Source: Streptomyces sp. R21
Lineage (GTDB): Bacteria > Actinomycetota > Actinomycetes > Streptomycetales > Streptomycetaceae
Assembly (NCBI RefSeq): GCF_041051975.1
Contig: NZ_CP163435.1
Location: 8,772,501-8,836,500 of the forward strand
Direction of reading: 5' to 3'
DNA length: 64,000 nucleotides
Below the pieces are notes generated by a model. It did not search any database. It was not told the DNA's origin and saw only the letters and a list, made by a program, of their open reading frames with translations. The translations under genes were made by a program, and so were the position numbers. Of this stretch, positions 36,232 to 44,541 are shown piece after piece. Position 1 is the stretch's first letter. The number at the start of each line of letters is the position of its first letter.

Positions 36232-37267
36232 AACCGTCCTCGCGGACACCGCCGCGGCCAAGACCCCGGAGCCCGGAGTGAAGCGGATCACGCTGCTCGG
36301 CGGCCGGATACCCCTGGCCCGGCTGCGCGACCTCGCGCTCGTCCCGGCCATCGTGGTCATCGCGGTCGTCGGACAGATCGTCAACCCGGTCTTCCTACAG
36401 ACCGACAACCTCATCAACGTCCTGCAGACCATGTCCGAGATGGCCCTGCTGGTCCTCGCCCAGACGATGATCCTGATCGTCAAGAAGATGGACCTGTCGC
36501 TGGAGTCCACCATGGGCCTCGCACCCGGCGTCGCGGCCTGGATGGTGGTGCCGACCGGCGCGGGCCACGGACTCGGGCTGCTCCCCGGCGCGTGGGCCAT
36601 CCCCGTCACCCTCGCCGTGGGCGCGCTCGTCGGCGTGCTCAACGCCCTGCTGATCATCCGCTTCGGCCTCAACGGCTTCATCGTCACCCTTGGCATGCTG
36701 ATCGTGCTGCGCGGTGTCCTCACCGGCATCTCCGGCGGCCAGACCTTCTTCCAGCTGCCGGAGTCGATGCTCTACCTCGGCACCGCCCAATGGTTCGGGA
36801 TGCCCGCGTCCATCTGGATCTGCCTGGTGCTGTTCGCCGTCGCGATCGTGGTGCTCGGCTGGACCAGCTTCGGGCGTTCGCTGTACGCCATCGGCGGCAA
36901 CGTCGACGCAGCGAAGGCGGCCGGCATCCGCACCGACCGGGTGCTGAGGATCGTCATCGTCACCGGCAGCGTGCTCGCCGCCCTCGCCGGACTGATGCTC
37001 TCCGGACGCCTGGCCTCCGTGGCCTCGGCACAGGGCAACGGCTACATCTTCACCGTCTTCGCCGCCGCCGTCATCGGCGGGATCAGCCTCAACGGCGGCA
37101 AAGGCACCATGTTCGGGGCCTTCAGCGGCATCCTTCTGCTGTTCATGATCCAGAACGTGCTCACACTCGGTGGCGTCCCCGCCCAGTGGATCGGCGCCCT
37201 CAACGGCCTGATCATCCTGGTCGCGCTGACCATCTCGCGCATCACGGGCGGCAAGGTCCAGGACTGA
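36224..37267 (+). CDS. Monosaccharide ABC transporter permease (RbsC type)
   Basis: The protein has 347 residues with 8-10 predicted membrane segments (for example LALVPAIVVIAVVGQIV and VGALVGVLNALLIIRFGLNG). The conserved NGFIVTLGMLIVLRGV and GGKGTMFGAFSGILLL loops are typical of the RbsC/XylH family. It completes the CUT2 importer. A 94-bp gap with no clear terminator separates it from the first catabolic gene, so the operon probably continues. Confidence 0.93.
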   Translation: MPETVLADTAAAKTPEPGVKRITLLGGRIPLARLRDLALVPAIVVIAVVGQIVNPVFLQTDNLINVLQTMSEMALLVLAQTMILIVKKMDLSLESTMGLAPGVAAWMVVPTGAGHGLGLLPGAWAIPVTLAVGALVGVLNALLIIRFGLNGFIVTLGMLIVLRGVLTGISGGQTFFQLPESMLYLGTAQWFGMPASIWICLVLFAVAIVVLGWTSFGRSLYAIGGNVDAAKAAGIRTDRVLRIVIVTGSVLAALAGLMLSGRLASVASAQGNGYIFTVFAAAVIGGISLNGGKGTMFGAFSGILLLFMIQNVLTLGGVPAQWIGALNGLIILVALTISRITGGKVQD

Positions 37268-37361
37268 ATCGGGCAGCCGTCCAGGCCGCCCGACACCCGC
37301 CGCCGCCCACATCTCGTCGCACGGGGCCGTATCGCCCCTGCACCTCACAGGAGTTGCCGTC

Positions 37362-38696
37362 ATGTCATCCGCCCCGTCCGCTTCCCCGGCTTCTGCCCGC
37401 ATCACCGCCCTGGACGTGCTGGACGTGCGTTTCCCGACGTCCGAGCACCTGGACGGGTCGGACGCGATGAACCCCGAACCCGACTACTCCGCCGCCTACG
37501 TCGTCCTGCGCACCGACGCCGGTGACGAACTGGAGGGCCACGCCCTGGCGTTCACCACCGGCCGCGGCAACGACGTCCAGGCCTCCGCCATCGCGGCCCT
37601 GGCGCCGCACGTGGTGGGCCTGTCCGTCGAGGAGGTCTGCGCCGACCTCGGAGCGTTCTCCCGCTCCCTCGTCCACGACCCCCAACTGCGCTGGCTGGGA
37701 CCGGAAAAGGGCGCCATCCACATGGCCACCGGCGCCGTTGTCAACGCCGCCTGGGACCTGGCCGCCAAGCGGGCCGGCAAGCCCGTGTGGCGCTTCCTCG
37801 GCGAGATGTCGCCCGAGGAGCTGGTCGCCCAGGTCGACTTCCGCTGGCTCAGCGACGCCCTCACCCCCGAGGAGGCCCTGAAGATCCTGCGCCGCGCCGA
37901 ACCCGGCCGCGCACAGCGCATCGGCGACCTGCTCGACCACGGATACCCCGCCTACACCACCACCCCCGGCTGGCTCGGCTACTCCGACGAGAAGCTGGCC
38001 CGCCTGGCCCGCGAGGCCGTCGCCGAGGGCTTCACCCAGATCAAGCTGAAGGTCGGCGCGAACCTGGAGGACGACGTACGGCGCATGCGCACCGCCCGCG
38101 AGACGGTCGGCGCCTCCATCCGCATCGCCGTCGACGCCAACCAGCGATGGGACGTCCAGCCCGCCATCGACTGGATGAGCGCCCTGGCCCCCTACGACCC
38201 GTACTGGATCGAGGAGCCCACCTCCCCGGACGACATCCTCGGCCACGCCGCCGTCCGCAAGGCCGTCAGCCCCATCAAGGTCGCCACCGGCGAGCACATC
38301 GCCAACCGGGTCGTCTTCAAGCAGCTCCTCCAGGCCGGTGCGGTCGACATCGTGCAGATCGACTCCGCACGGGTCGGCGGCGTCAACGAGAACATCGCGA
38401 TCCTGCTGCTCGCCGCGAAGTTCGGCGTGCCGGTCTGCCCGCACGCCGGCGGCGTGGGTCTGTGCGAGATGGTCCAGCACCTGTCGATGTTCGACTACGT
38501 CGCCGTCTCCGGCACCACCGAGGACCGCGTCATCGAGTACGTCGACCACCTGCACGAGCACTTCGTCGACCCCGTCCGCATCGTCGACGGCCACTACCTC
38601 GCACCGACCCTCCCGGGGCTGAGCGCGCAGATGCACCCCGAGTCCCTCAAGGAGTACACGTACCCGGACGGCCCCGTCTGGACCGCTCGTGTCTGA
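37362..38696 (+). CDS. L-fuconate/L-galactonate dehydratase (enolase superfamily)
   Basis: The protein has 444 residues, with AGGAG before the ATG. It belongs to the FucD/ENOSF1 group. It has the motif PAYTTTPGWLGYSDEKL, Lys228 and Lys230 in QIKLKVG, metal ligands Asp258 (VDAN), Glu284 (IEEP) and Glu311 (TGEH), and His361 in CPHAGGVGLCEM. These match Lys220, Asp248, Glu274, Glu301 and His351 of the Xanthomonas enzyme in order and spacing. The reaction dehydrates L-fuconate to 2-keto-3-deoxy-L-fuconate. Members of this group are also known to take L-galactonate, the 6-hydroxy analogue, which matters for the rest of this operon. It overlaps the lactonase gene by 8 bp. Confidence 0.92.
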   Translation: MSSAPSASPASARITALDVLDVRFPTSEHLDGSDAMNPEPDYSAAYVVLRTDAGDELEGHALAFTTGRGNDVQASAIAALAPHVVGLSVEEVCADLGAFSRSLVHDPQLRWLGPEKGAIHMATGAVVNAAWDLAAKRAGKPVWRFLGEMSPEELVAQVDFRWLSDALTPEEALKILRRAEPGRAQRIGDLLDHGYPAYTTTPGWLGYSDEKLARLAREAVAEGFTQIKLKVGANLEDDVRRMRTARETVGASIRIAVDANQRWDVQPAIDWMSALAPYDPYWIEEPTSPDDILGHAAVRKAVSPIKVATGEHIANRVVFKQLLQAGAVDIVQIDSARVGGVNENIAILLLAAKFGVPVCPHAGGVGLCEMVQHLSMFDYVAVSGTTEDRVIEYVDHLHEHFVDPVRIVDGHYLAPTLPGLSAQMHPESLKEYTYPDGPVWTARV

Positions 38697-39591
38697 CGCC
38701 CACGAACTCGTCGACGCCCACCACCATGTGTGGGACCTGGACGTCCGGCCGCAGCCCTGGCTGGACGAGCCGGGCCACGAGCCGATCCGCCGCAACTTCA
38801 GCTTGCACAACCTGCGCTCGGCCGCGACCCGGCCGATCGCGGGGCGGCGACTGACGAGCACGGTGGTCGTCCAGTGCATCGCTTCCGTGCCCGAGACACG
38901 CGACCTCCTCGCCCTGGCCGACAACGACCCGCTGATCGGCGCCGTCGTCGGCTGGGCGGACCTGACGTCCCCCGCGATCGGCGACGCACTCGACGACCTG
39001 CGGACAGGGACCGGGGGGCGCTACTTGCGGGCCGTACGCCACGTCGTGGAGGGCGAGTCGGATCCGCACTGGCTCCAACGCCCCGACGTCGAGCGGGGGT
39101 TGAGAGCGGTCGGCGAACGCGGGCTCGGATACGACGTGCTGATCCGCAGCCACCAGCTCCCGCAGGCGATCCACCTCGCGGAAGGGTTCCCCGAGCTGCC
39201 GCTGGTCCTGGATCACGCCGGCAAGCCGTCGATCGCCGACGGTGAACTGGCCGACTGGGAACGCCAGTTACGGTTGCTGGCCGGGTACCCGCAGGTGGTC
39301 TGCAAGGTGTCGGGGCTGATCACCGAGGCGGACCACGAGAAGTGGACCGTCGACGACATCCGCCCGGTGTGGGAGGTCCTGCTCTCCGCCTTCGGCCCCA
39401 GCCGCCTGATGTTCGGCTCCGACTGGCCGGTCGCGAACCTCGCGGGCGGCTGGAACCGCTGGGCCGCCACCGTCGACGAACTCCTGGACGGCTGCTCCGG
39501 CACCGAGACCCACGCGGTACTCGCCGGCACCGCGACCACCTTCTACTGCCTGAACCCCGCCCCGACAAAGGAGAGGACGCCGTGCTCCTGA
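38689..39591 (+). CDS. Amidohydrolase-family sugar lactonase (COG3618, L-fucono/L-galactono-lactonase)
   Basis: The protein has 300 residues and starts at a GTG overlapping the dehydratase stop. The metal-binding N-terminus VDAHHHVWDLD, the middle LVLDHAGKPSI and the end LMFGSDWPVANL are hallmarks of the COG3618 lactonases found in fucose and rhamnose oxidation clusters. It would open the 1,5-lactone made by the aldose dehydrogenase to the free aldonate. Codon 194 (39268-39270) is TTA in frame, so full translation should need the bldA leucyl-tRNA, a likely developmental brake on the whole pathway. It overlaps the mutarotase gene by 10 bp. Confidence 0.88.
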   Translation: MSDAHELVDAHHHVWDLDVRPQPWLDEPGHEPIRRNFSLHNLRSAATRPIAGRRLTSTVVVQCIASVPETRDLLALADNDPLIGAVVGWADLTSPAIGDALDDLRTGTGGRYLRAVRHVVEGESDPHWLQRPDVERGLRAVGERGLGYDVLIRSHQLPQAIHLAEGFPELPLVLDHAGKPSIADGELADWERQLRLLAGYPQVVCKVSGLITEADHEKWTVDDIRPVWEVLLSAFGPSRLMFGSDWPVANLAGGWNRWAATVDELLDGCSGTETHAVLAGTATTFYCLNPAPTKERTPCS

Positions 39592-40019
39592 CCGAACTGC
39601 TGCACCCCGGGATCCTCGAATCCCTGGCCGGCGCCGGCCACGGTGCCCGTGTCCTGCTCGCCGACGGCCACTACCCCGCGAGCACCGCCACCGGTGACCG
39701 CGCCCGGACCGTCCACCTCAACCTGGCCCCCGGCCTGCTCGACGTCACCACCGTGCTCGACGTCCTGTTGCACGCCCTGCCCGTCGAGTCGGCCCACGTC
39801 ATGGTGCCGCCCGAGGGTGATCCGGAGCCACCCGCCATCGCCGAGTACCGCTCGATGCTGGCGCCCGTCCCGGTCGACACGCTCGGCCGCTTCGAGTTCT
39901 ACGACGCCGCCCGCTCGCCCGACCTGGCGTTGGCGATCGTCACCGCCGACACCCGTACCTACGCCAACCTGCTGCTGACCATCGGTGTCCGCGCTGAAGG
40001 GACCCTGACCACACGATGA
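39582..40019 (+). CDS. fucU: L-fucose mutarotase (RbsD/FucU family)
   Basis: The protein has 145 residues, close to the usual 140. The GTG at 39582 has AAAGGAGAGG upstream. It begins LLTELLHPGILESLAGAGHG, with the catalytic-type His in ADGHYP, then HLNLAPGLLDVTTVLDVLL and RFEFYDAARS. The family interconverts alpha and beta anomers of L-fucose and related sugars, feeding the anomer used by the dehydrogenase. It is translationally coupled on both sides (10-bp and 4-bp overlaps). Confidence 0.9.
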   Translation: MLLTELLHPGILESLAGAGHGARVLLADGHYPASTATGDRARTVHLNLAPGLLDVTTVLDVLLHALPVESAHVMVPPEGDPEPPAIAEYRSMLAPVPVDTLGRFEFYDAARSPDLALAIVTADTRTYANLLLTIGVRAEGTLTTR

Positions 40020-41059
40020 CTCTCGCCGTCCGTTACACATCGGCCCGCACCCTGGACACGGCTCCCGCACTCGATGTGCCGCCTGGTCCGGGTGAGGTGG
40101 AGCTGGCCCCGGCCTTTGTAGGTATCTGCGGCACCGATCTGCACATCTTCCACGGCGACATGGACGCCCGGGTTGCCGCGCCCGCCGTCCTGGGACACGA
40201 GATGTCCGGCCGGATCGTCCGCGTCGGCCCGGGCGTGGAGGGCTGGGAGCCCGGCGACGCGGTCACCGTGATGCCGCTGCGCTGGGACGACACCTGCCCG
40301 GCCTGCCGCGCGGGCCATCAGCACATCTGTCAGCACCTGGACTTCATCGGTATCGACTCCCCGGGCGCGATGCAGCAGCGCTGGACGGTGCCTGCCTCGA
40401 CACTGATCAGGCTGCCGGAGACGCTCGCCCTGGACCGAGCCGCGCTCGTCGAGCCCACCGCCGTCGCCGTGCACGACGTGGGCCGCGCCGGAGTGCGGGA
40501 GAGCGAGAAGGTCGTGGTGGTCGGCGGCGGGCCGGTCGGCATGCTCATCGCGCTGGTCGCGCGGGGCGCGGGCGCCGAGGTGCGAGTGGTGGAGCTGAAT
40601 GCCCACCGGCGGCTGCTGGCCGAGGAGTTGGGGCTGACAGCGTGGAGTCCGGCCGACGACGACATACCGGCACTGGTGGGGGAGTGGACGGGGGATGCGG
40701 GCGCGGACGTCGCCTTCGAGGTGTCCGGCGCGGCGGGCGGCGTGGACACGGCGGTCGACGTCCTCGGGGTGCGCGGCCGGTTGTGCCTGGTCGCCATCCA
40801 CCCTCGCCCCCGCGAGGTGAACCTGCACCGATTCTTCTGGCGCGAACTCACCCTCGTCGGCGCCCGGTTGTACGACCGCGGTGACTTCGAGCAGGCGGTC
40901 GCGCTGGTCGCCGACGGCACGATTCCGGCCGAACGCCTGATCAGCAAGGTCGTGCCGCTCACGCAGGCGCCCGCCGCCTTCGAGGCCCTGGAGGGCGGCG
41001 GCGACGTGATGAAGATCCTCGTGGACTGCACCGACGACACCCAGGGAGTGGCCGTATGA
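40016..41059 (+). CDS. Zinc-dependent medium-chain dehydrogenase, probable 2-keto-3-deoxy-L-galactonate or related 5-dehydrogenase
   Basis: The protein has 347 residues. Catalytic zinc ligands are Cys38, His61 and Glu62 (GICGTDLH, GHEMSG), and the NAD fold has VVVVGGGPVG. The structural zinc lobe reads DDTCPACRAGHQHIC. Three Cys (94, 97, 105) are kept, but the first ligand position holds Asp91 instead of Cys. It resembles the LgoD/threonine-dehydrogenase branch that oxidises secondary alcohols of aldonates. Next to a KduD-like SDR, the best fit is oxidation of 2-keto-3-deoxy-L-galactonate at C5 to the diketo intermediate. Alternatives are L-galactonate or lactaldehyde dehydrogenase. It is coupled to neighbours by 4-bp overlaps. 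Confidence 0.75.
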   Translation: MTLAVRYTSARTLDTAPALDVPPGPGEVELAPAFVGICGTDLHIFHGDMDARVAAPAVLGHEMSGRIVRVGPGVEGWEPGDAVTVMPLRWDDTCPACRAGHQHICQHLDFIGIDSPGAMQQRWTVPASTLIRLPETLALDRAALVEPTAVAVHDVGRAGVRESEKVVVVGGGPVGMLIALVARGAGAEVRVVELNAHRRLLAEELGLTAWSPADDDIPALVGEWTGDAGADVAFEVSGAAGGVDTAVDVLGVRGRLCLVAIHPRPREVNLHRFFWRELTLVGARLYDRGDFEQAVALVADGTIPAERLISKVVPLTQAPAAFEALEGGGDVMKILVDCTDDTQGVAV

Positions 41060-41817
41060 GCGCCTTCGACCTCACCGGGAAACTCGCCGTCGTCACCGGC
41101 GCGCGGCGTGGCATCGGCCGGGCGATGGCCCGCGCGCTGGCCGAGGCCGGCGCCGACATCATCGGCGTCAGCGCCAACCTGGAGGAAACCGGCAGCGCGG
41201 TGGAGAAGGACGTGACCGCCGTCGGCCGCACCTTCGAAGCGATCCGCACCGACTTCGCCGACCCCGCCGCCGTACAGGCGTTGGGCGCGGATCTGGCCGG
41301 GCGTGAGCGGCCGGTGGACATCCTGGTCAACAACGCGGGCACGATCCGCCGTGCTCCGGCCGTCGAACACACCGACGCCGACTGGGCGTTGGTTTTGCAG
41401 GTCAACCTCACCGCGCAGTTCGCGATGAGCCGGGCGGTCGGCGCGTCGATGGTGGCCCGCGGCCAGGGGAAGGTCATCTTCACGGCGTCGCTGCTCAGTT
41501 TCCAGGGCGGCATCACCGTGCCCGGCTACACCGCCGCCAAGCACGGCATCGCCGGTCTGACCAAGGCGCTGGCCAACGAGTGGGCCCCGCACGGCGTGAA
41601 CGTCAACGCCCTCGCGCCCGGCTACATCGCCACCGACAACACCCAGGCCCTGCAGGACGATGCGGTGCGCAGCAGGGCGATCCTGGAACGTATCCCGGCC
41701 GGCCGCTGGGGCAGCGCGGACGACCTGGCGGGCGCCACGGTCTTCCTCGCCTCGGACGCGGCTGCCTACGTGCACGGCGTCGTCCTGCCTGTCGACGGCG
41801 GATGGCTCGGCCGATGA
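41056..41817 (+). CDS. kduD: KduD-like short-chain dehydrogenase (2-dehydro-3-deoxy-D-gluconate 5-dehydrogenase family)
   Basis: The protein has 253 residues. TGARRGIG (14-21) binds the cofactor, and the catalytic triad is Ser145, Tyr158 and Lys162 in the classic order. It matches KduD throughout, especially SAFDLTGKLAVVTG, ILVNNAGTIRR, LSFQGGITVPGYTAAK, the long segment ending ERIPAGRWG, and the C-terminal VDGGWLGR. KduD reduces 2,5-diketo-3-deoxygluconate to 2-keto-3-deoxygluconate (KDG). No pectin or alginate lyase is nearby, so here the diketo acid probably comes from the adjacent zinc dehydrogenase. An alternative is oxidation of 2-keto-3-deoxy-L-fuconate. Confidence 0.85.
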   Translation: MSAFDLTGKLAVVTGARRGIGRAMARALAEAGADIIGVSANLEETGSAVEKDVTAVGRTFEAIRTDFADPAAVQALGADLAGRERPVDILVNNAGTIRRAPAVEHTDADWALVLQVNLTAQFAMSRAVGASMVARGQGKVIFTASLLSFQGGITVPGYTAAKHGIAGLTKALANEWAPHGVNVNALAPGYIATDNTQALQDDAVRSRAILERIPAGRWGSADDLAGATVFLASDAAAYVHGVVLPVDGGWLGR

Positions 41818-42446
41818 CCGCCACAGATCCGGCCTCGGTACTGGCCGGAGCCCGTCTCCTGCCCGTGCTGACGGTGCCGTCCGCCGCGACTGCCGGCCCA
41901 CTGGCCGACGCCCTCGCCGCGGGCGGTGCCCGGTGCGCCGAGGTCACCTTCCGCACGCCGAGCGCCGAGCGGGTGCTCAAGGAGATGGCCTCCCACGGCG
42001 GGCTCACCGTCGGTGCGGGCACGGTCCTCACGCCCGAGCAGGCGGAGCGGGCCGTGGCGGCCGGGGCCCGCTTCGTGGTCTCGCCCGGCTTCGACGAGGA
42101 GGTCGTCGCGAAGTGCCGCGAGCTGGGCGTGCCCGTGGTGCCCGGCATCGCCACCGCCACCGAGCTGATGCGCGCCCTGAAGGCGGGCCTCGACACCGTC
42201 AAGCTCTTCCCCGCCGAGCCGCTCGGCGGCCTGCGGACACTACGGGCGCTCGCGGCCCCCTTCCCTGGGATGCGTTTCGTGCCGACCGGCGGGATCGACG
42301 CTTCCCGCCTGGCCGCCTACTTCGCCGACCCGGCGGTCCTTGCCGTCGGCGGCAGCTGGATGGCCACCGCCGACCACCTTCGGCGAAGCGACTACGGCGA
42401 GATCCGCCGACTGACGGCCGATGCGGTGGAGAGGAGCAGCACGTGA
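41814..42446 (+). CDS. eda: KDPG-aldolase family enzyme (Eda-like)
   Basis: The protein has 210 residues and an ATGA overlap with the SDR. The Schiff-base Lys130 is in DTVKLFPAEPLGG, the catalytic Glu43 in CAEVTFRTPSA, and VGAGTVL and FVPTGGID are the other conserved motifs. It cleaves 2-keto-3-deoxy-6-phosphogluconate to pyruvate and glyceraldehyde-3-phosphate. The gene directly precedes a KDG-kinase-like gene with a GTGA overlap, so the pair makes a complete lower pathway. It could also split unphosphorylated 2-keto-3-deoxy-L-fuconate, which would not need the kinase. Confidence 0.9.
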   Translation: MTATDPASVLAGARLLPVLTVPSAATAGPLADALAAGGARCAEVTFRTPSAERVLKEMASHGGLTVGAGTVLTPEQAERAVAAGARFVVSPGFDEEVVAKCRELGVPVVPGIATATELMRALKAGLDTVKLFPAEPLGGLRTLRALAAPFPGMRFVPTGGIDASRLAAYFADPAVLAVGGSWMATADHLRRSDYGEIRRLTADAVERSST

Positions 42447-43480
42447 TCGACGTGGTGGCCCTCGGCGAGGTGATGCTGCGCTTCGACCCGGGCGAGGGAC
42501 GGATCCGCACCGCCCGCTCCTTCCAGGTCTGGGAGGGCGGCGGCGAGTACAACGTCGTCCGGGGGCTGCGGCGCTGCTTCGGCCTGCGCACAGCGGTCGT
42601 GACCGCGCTTGTCGACAACGCGGTGGGCCGGCTCGTCGAGGACCTGATCCTCCAGGGCGGTGTCGACACCTCGCTGATCCGCTGGATGGCCGACGACGGC
42701 ATCGGCCGCACCGCCCGCAACGGGCTGAACTTCGTCGAACGCGGCTACGGCATCCGCGGCGCCCTCGGCGTCAGCGACCGCGCGCACACCGCCGTGTCCC
42801 AGCTCCGTAAAGGGGACGTCGACTGGGACGCCGTGTTCTCCGGCGGGGTGCGTTGGTTCCACACCGGCGGCATCTTCGCCAGCCTGTCCGACACCACCGT
42901 CGACGTCGCGGACGAGGCCATGGCCGCGGCCCGCCGCCACGGCGTCACCATCTCCTACGACCCCAACTACCGCCCCAGCCTGTGGGCCGGCCGGGGCGGC
43001 GCCGACGCCGCCCGCGAGATCGACCTGCGGCTCGCCCGGCAGGCCGACGTCGTGGTGGGCGCCCTGGGCCTGGCCGGGACGTACCCCGGACAGGCGCGCG
43101 TCGGGGCCGACGAGGTGGCCGACGCGCTCGCCGAGGTGGCCGCCCTGCTGCCCGAGGCGACCGTCCTGGCGACGCCCCTGCGCGAGGTGCCCTCGGCCGG
43201 AATCAACGACTGGTCCTCGGCCGCCTGGTCCGCCGAAACAGGCTTCGTCACCGGCCCCCGGATGCCCGGCCTGCATGTCCTGGACCGCATCGGCTCCGGC
43301 GACGGCTTCGCCGCCGGCCTGATCCACGGACTGCTCAGCGACACCGGCCTGGAACGCGCCCTGGCCTACGGCACCGCCCACGGCGCGCTCACCATGACCA
43401 CCCCCGGCGACGTCTCCATGGCCTCGCTCGCCGAGGTCGAGGCGCTCATCGCGGGCGGGTCGGCCCACGTCAGTCGCTGA
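42443..43480 (+). CDS. kdgK: PfkB-family sugar kinase, probable 2-keto-3-deoxygluconate kinase
   Basis: The protein has 345 residues, with a GTG start overlapping the aldolase stop and GAGGAG upstream. The PfkB pattern is clear: VVALGEVMLRFDPGEGRI, GGGEYNVVRGL (first signature), ISYDPNYRPSLW and DRIGSGDGFAAGL (second signature, with the catalytic Asp in GSGD). The DRIG-SGD form is seen in KDG kinases. It would make KDPG for the aldolase next to it. L-fuconate-derived keto-deoxy acids lack a 6-OH, so this kinase implies that a 6-hydroxy sugar is also handled. Confidence 0.85.
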   Translation: MIDVVALGEVMLRFDPGEGRIRTARSFQVWEGGGEYNVVRGLRRCFGLRTAVVTALVDNAVGRLVEDLILQGGVDTSLIRWMADDGIGRTARNGLNFVERGYGIRGALGVSDRAHTAVSQLRKGDVDWDAVFSGGVRWFHTGGIFASLSDTTVDVADEAMAAARRHGVTISYDPNYRPSLWAGRGGADAAREIDLRLARQADVVVGALGLAGTYPGQARVGADEVADALAEVAALLPEATVLATPLREVPSAGINDWSSAAWSAETGFVTGPRMPGLHVLDRIGSGDGFAAGLIHGLLSDTGLERALAYGTAHGALTMTTPGDVSMASLAEVEALIAGGSAHVSR

Positions 43481-43515
43481 CCCGTGCCCCGTCGCCCGTA
43501 TCCCAGGAGCACGTC

Positions 43516-44541
43516 TTGCACCAGCGGAAGATTCAGAACACGTCCGGCTCCGTCACCGAGCTCGGCTTCGGGGCGTCCGTGATCGGCAACCTCTACCGGG
43601 TCACCCCGGCCGGTGAGGCGGCAGCCGCCGTCGACGCGGCCTGGGAGGCCGGAATCCGGTACTTCGACACCGCACCGCACTACGGCCTCGGTCTTTCCGA
43701 GCGTCGTCTGGGCGCCGCCCTGCGGGGCCGCCCGCGCGATGAGTACGCCATCTCCTCCAAGGTGGGCAGACTGCTGGTGCCCAACGAGGAACCGCGCGGC
43801 GTGGACACCGAGGGCTTCGTCGTACGGGACGACCTGCGCCGGCAGTGGGACTTCAGCCGGGACGGCGTGCTCCGCTCCATCGAGGAGACGCTGGAGCGGA
43901 CCGGTCTGGACCGGCTGGACATCGTCTACCTGCACGATCCGGACGCTCACTGGCGGCAGGCGGCCGAGGAGGCCATGCCCGCGCTCGCAGAGTTGCGCGA
44001 CCAGGGTGTGATCGGCGCGATCGGCGCCGGAATGAACCAGTCGGCGATGCTCGCCCGCTTCCTGCGCGAGACCGCAGCCGACGTGGTCATGCTCGCCGGG
44101 CGCTACACCCTCCTCGACCAGTCCGCGCTGGATGACGTCCTGCCCGCCGCACAGGAACACGGCAAGAGCGTCGTCGCGGTCGGCGTCTTCAACTCGGGAC
44201 TGCTCTCCCGCGACCGGCCCGCCCAGGGCATGAAGTACGACTACCAGGACGCCCCGCCGGAGCTGGTCGCCCGCGCACGGGCGATCGCCGAGGTCTGCGC
44301 AGGCCACGGGACCACTCTGCCCGCCGTCGCGATCGCCTTTCCGTACACCCATCCCAGTATCATCAACGTCACCCTCGGCATGCGGACCGCGGAACAGGTC
44401 GGACGGAACGTGGAACTCCATGATCAGCACGTCCCGGACGGACTCTGGGACGATCTCCGCGCTCAGGGGCTGATCAGGTCGGATGTGCTCATGGGGCACG
44501 GTGGGGGGATGTGCGGTGTCTCTGACGGACAAGGCCATTGA
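43516..44541 (+). CDS. Aldo-keto reductase, probable L-fucose/L-galactose 1-dehydrogenase
   Basis: The protein has 341 residues. The TTG at 43516 with AGGAGC upstream is the best start. The catalytic tetrad is Asp51, Tyr56, Lys82 and His140 (YFDTAPHYG, ISSKVG, VYLHDPDAH). The sequence type is that of D-threo-aldose 1-dehydrogenase, the group holding bacterial L-fucose dehydrogenases and plant L-galactose dehydrogenase. It oxidises the C1 of L-fucose or L-galactose to the lactone used by the lactonase at 38.7 kb. It follows the kinase by 35 bp and overlaps the regulator gene by 26 bp. Despite being late in the operon it is the first enzyme of the route. Confidence 0.87.
   Translation: MHQRKIQNTSGSVTELGFGASVIGNLYRVTPAGEAAAAVDAAWEAGIRYFDTAPHYGLGLSERRLGAALRGRPRDEYAISSKVGRLLVPNEEPRGVDTEGFVVRDDLRRQWDFSRDGVLRSIEETLERTGLDRLDIVYLHDPDAHWRQAAEEAMPALAELRDQGVIGAIGAGMNQSAMLARFLRETAADVVMLAGRYTLLDQSALDDVLPAAQEHGKSVVAVGVFNSGLLSRDRPAQGMKYDYQDAPPELVARARAIAEVCAGHGTTLPAVAIAFPYTHPSIINVTLGMRTAEQVGRNVELHDQHVPDGLWDDLRAQGLIRSDVLMGHGGGMCGVSDGQGH

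Noticed and set aside
44483..44515. Longer GntR start at the ATG at 44483
   Set aside because: It adds 11 residues before the winged helix and has no ribosome-binding site; the GTG at 44516 fits better.
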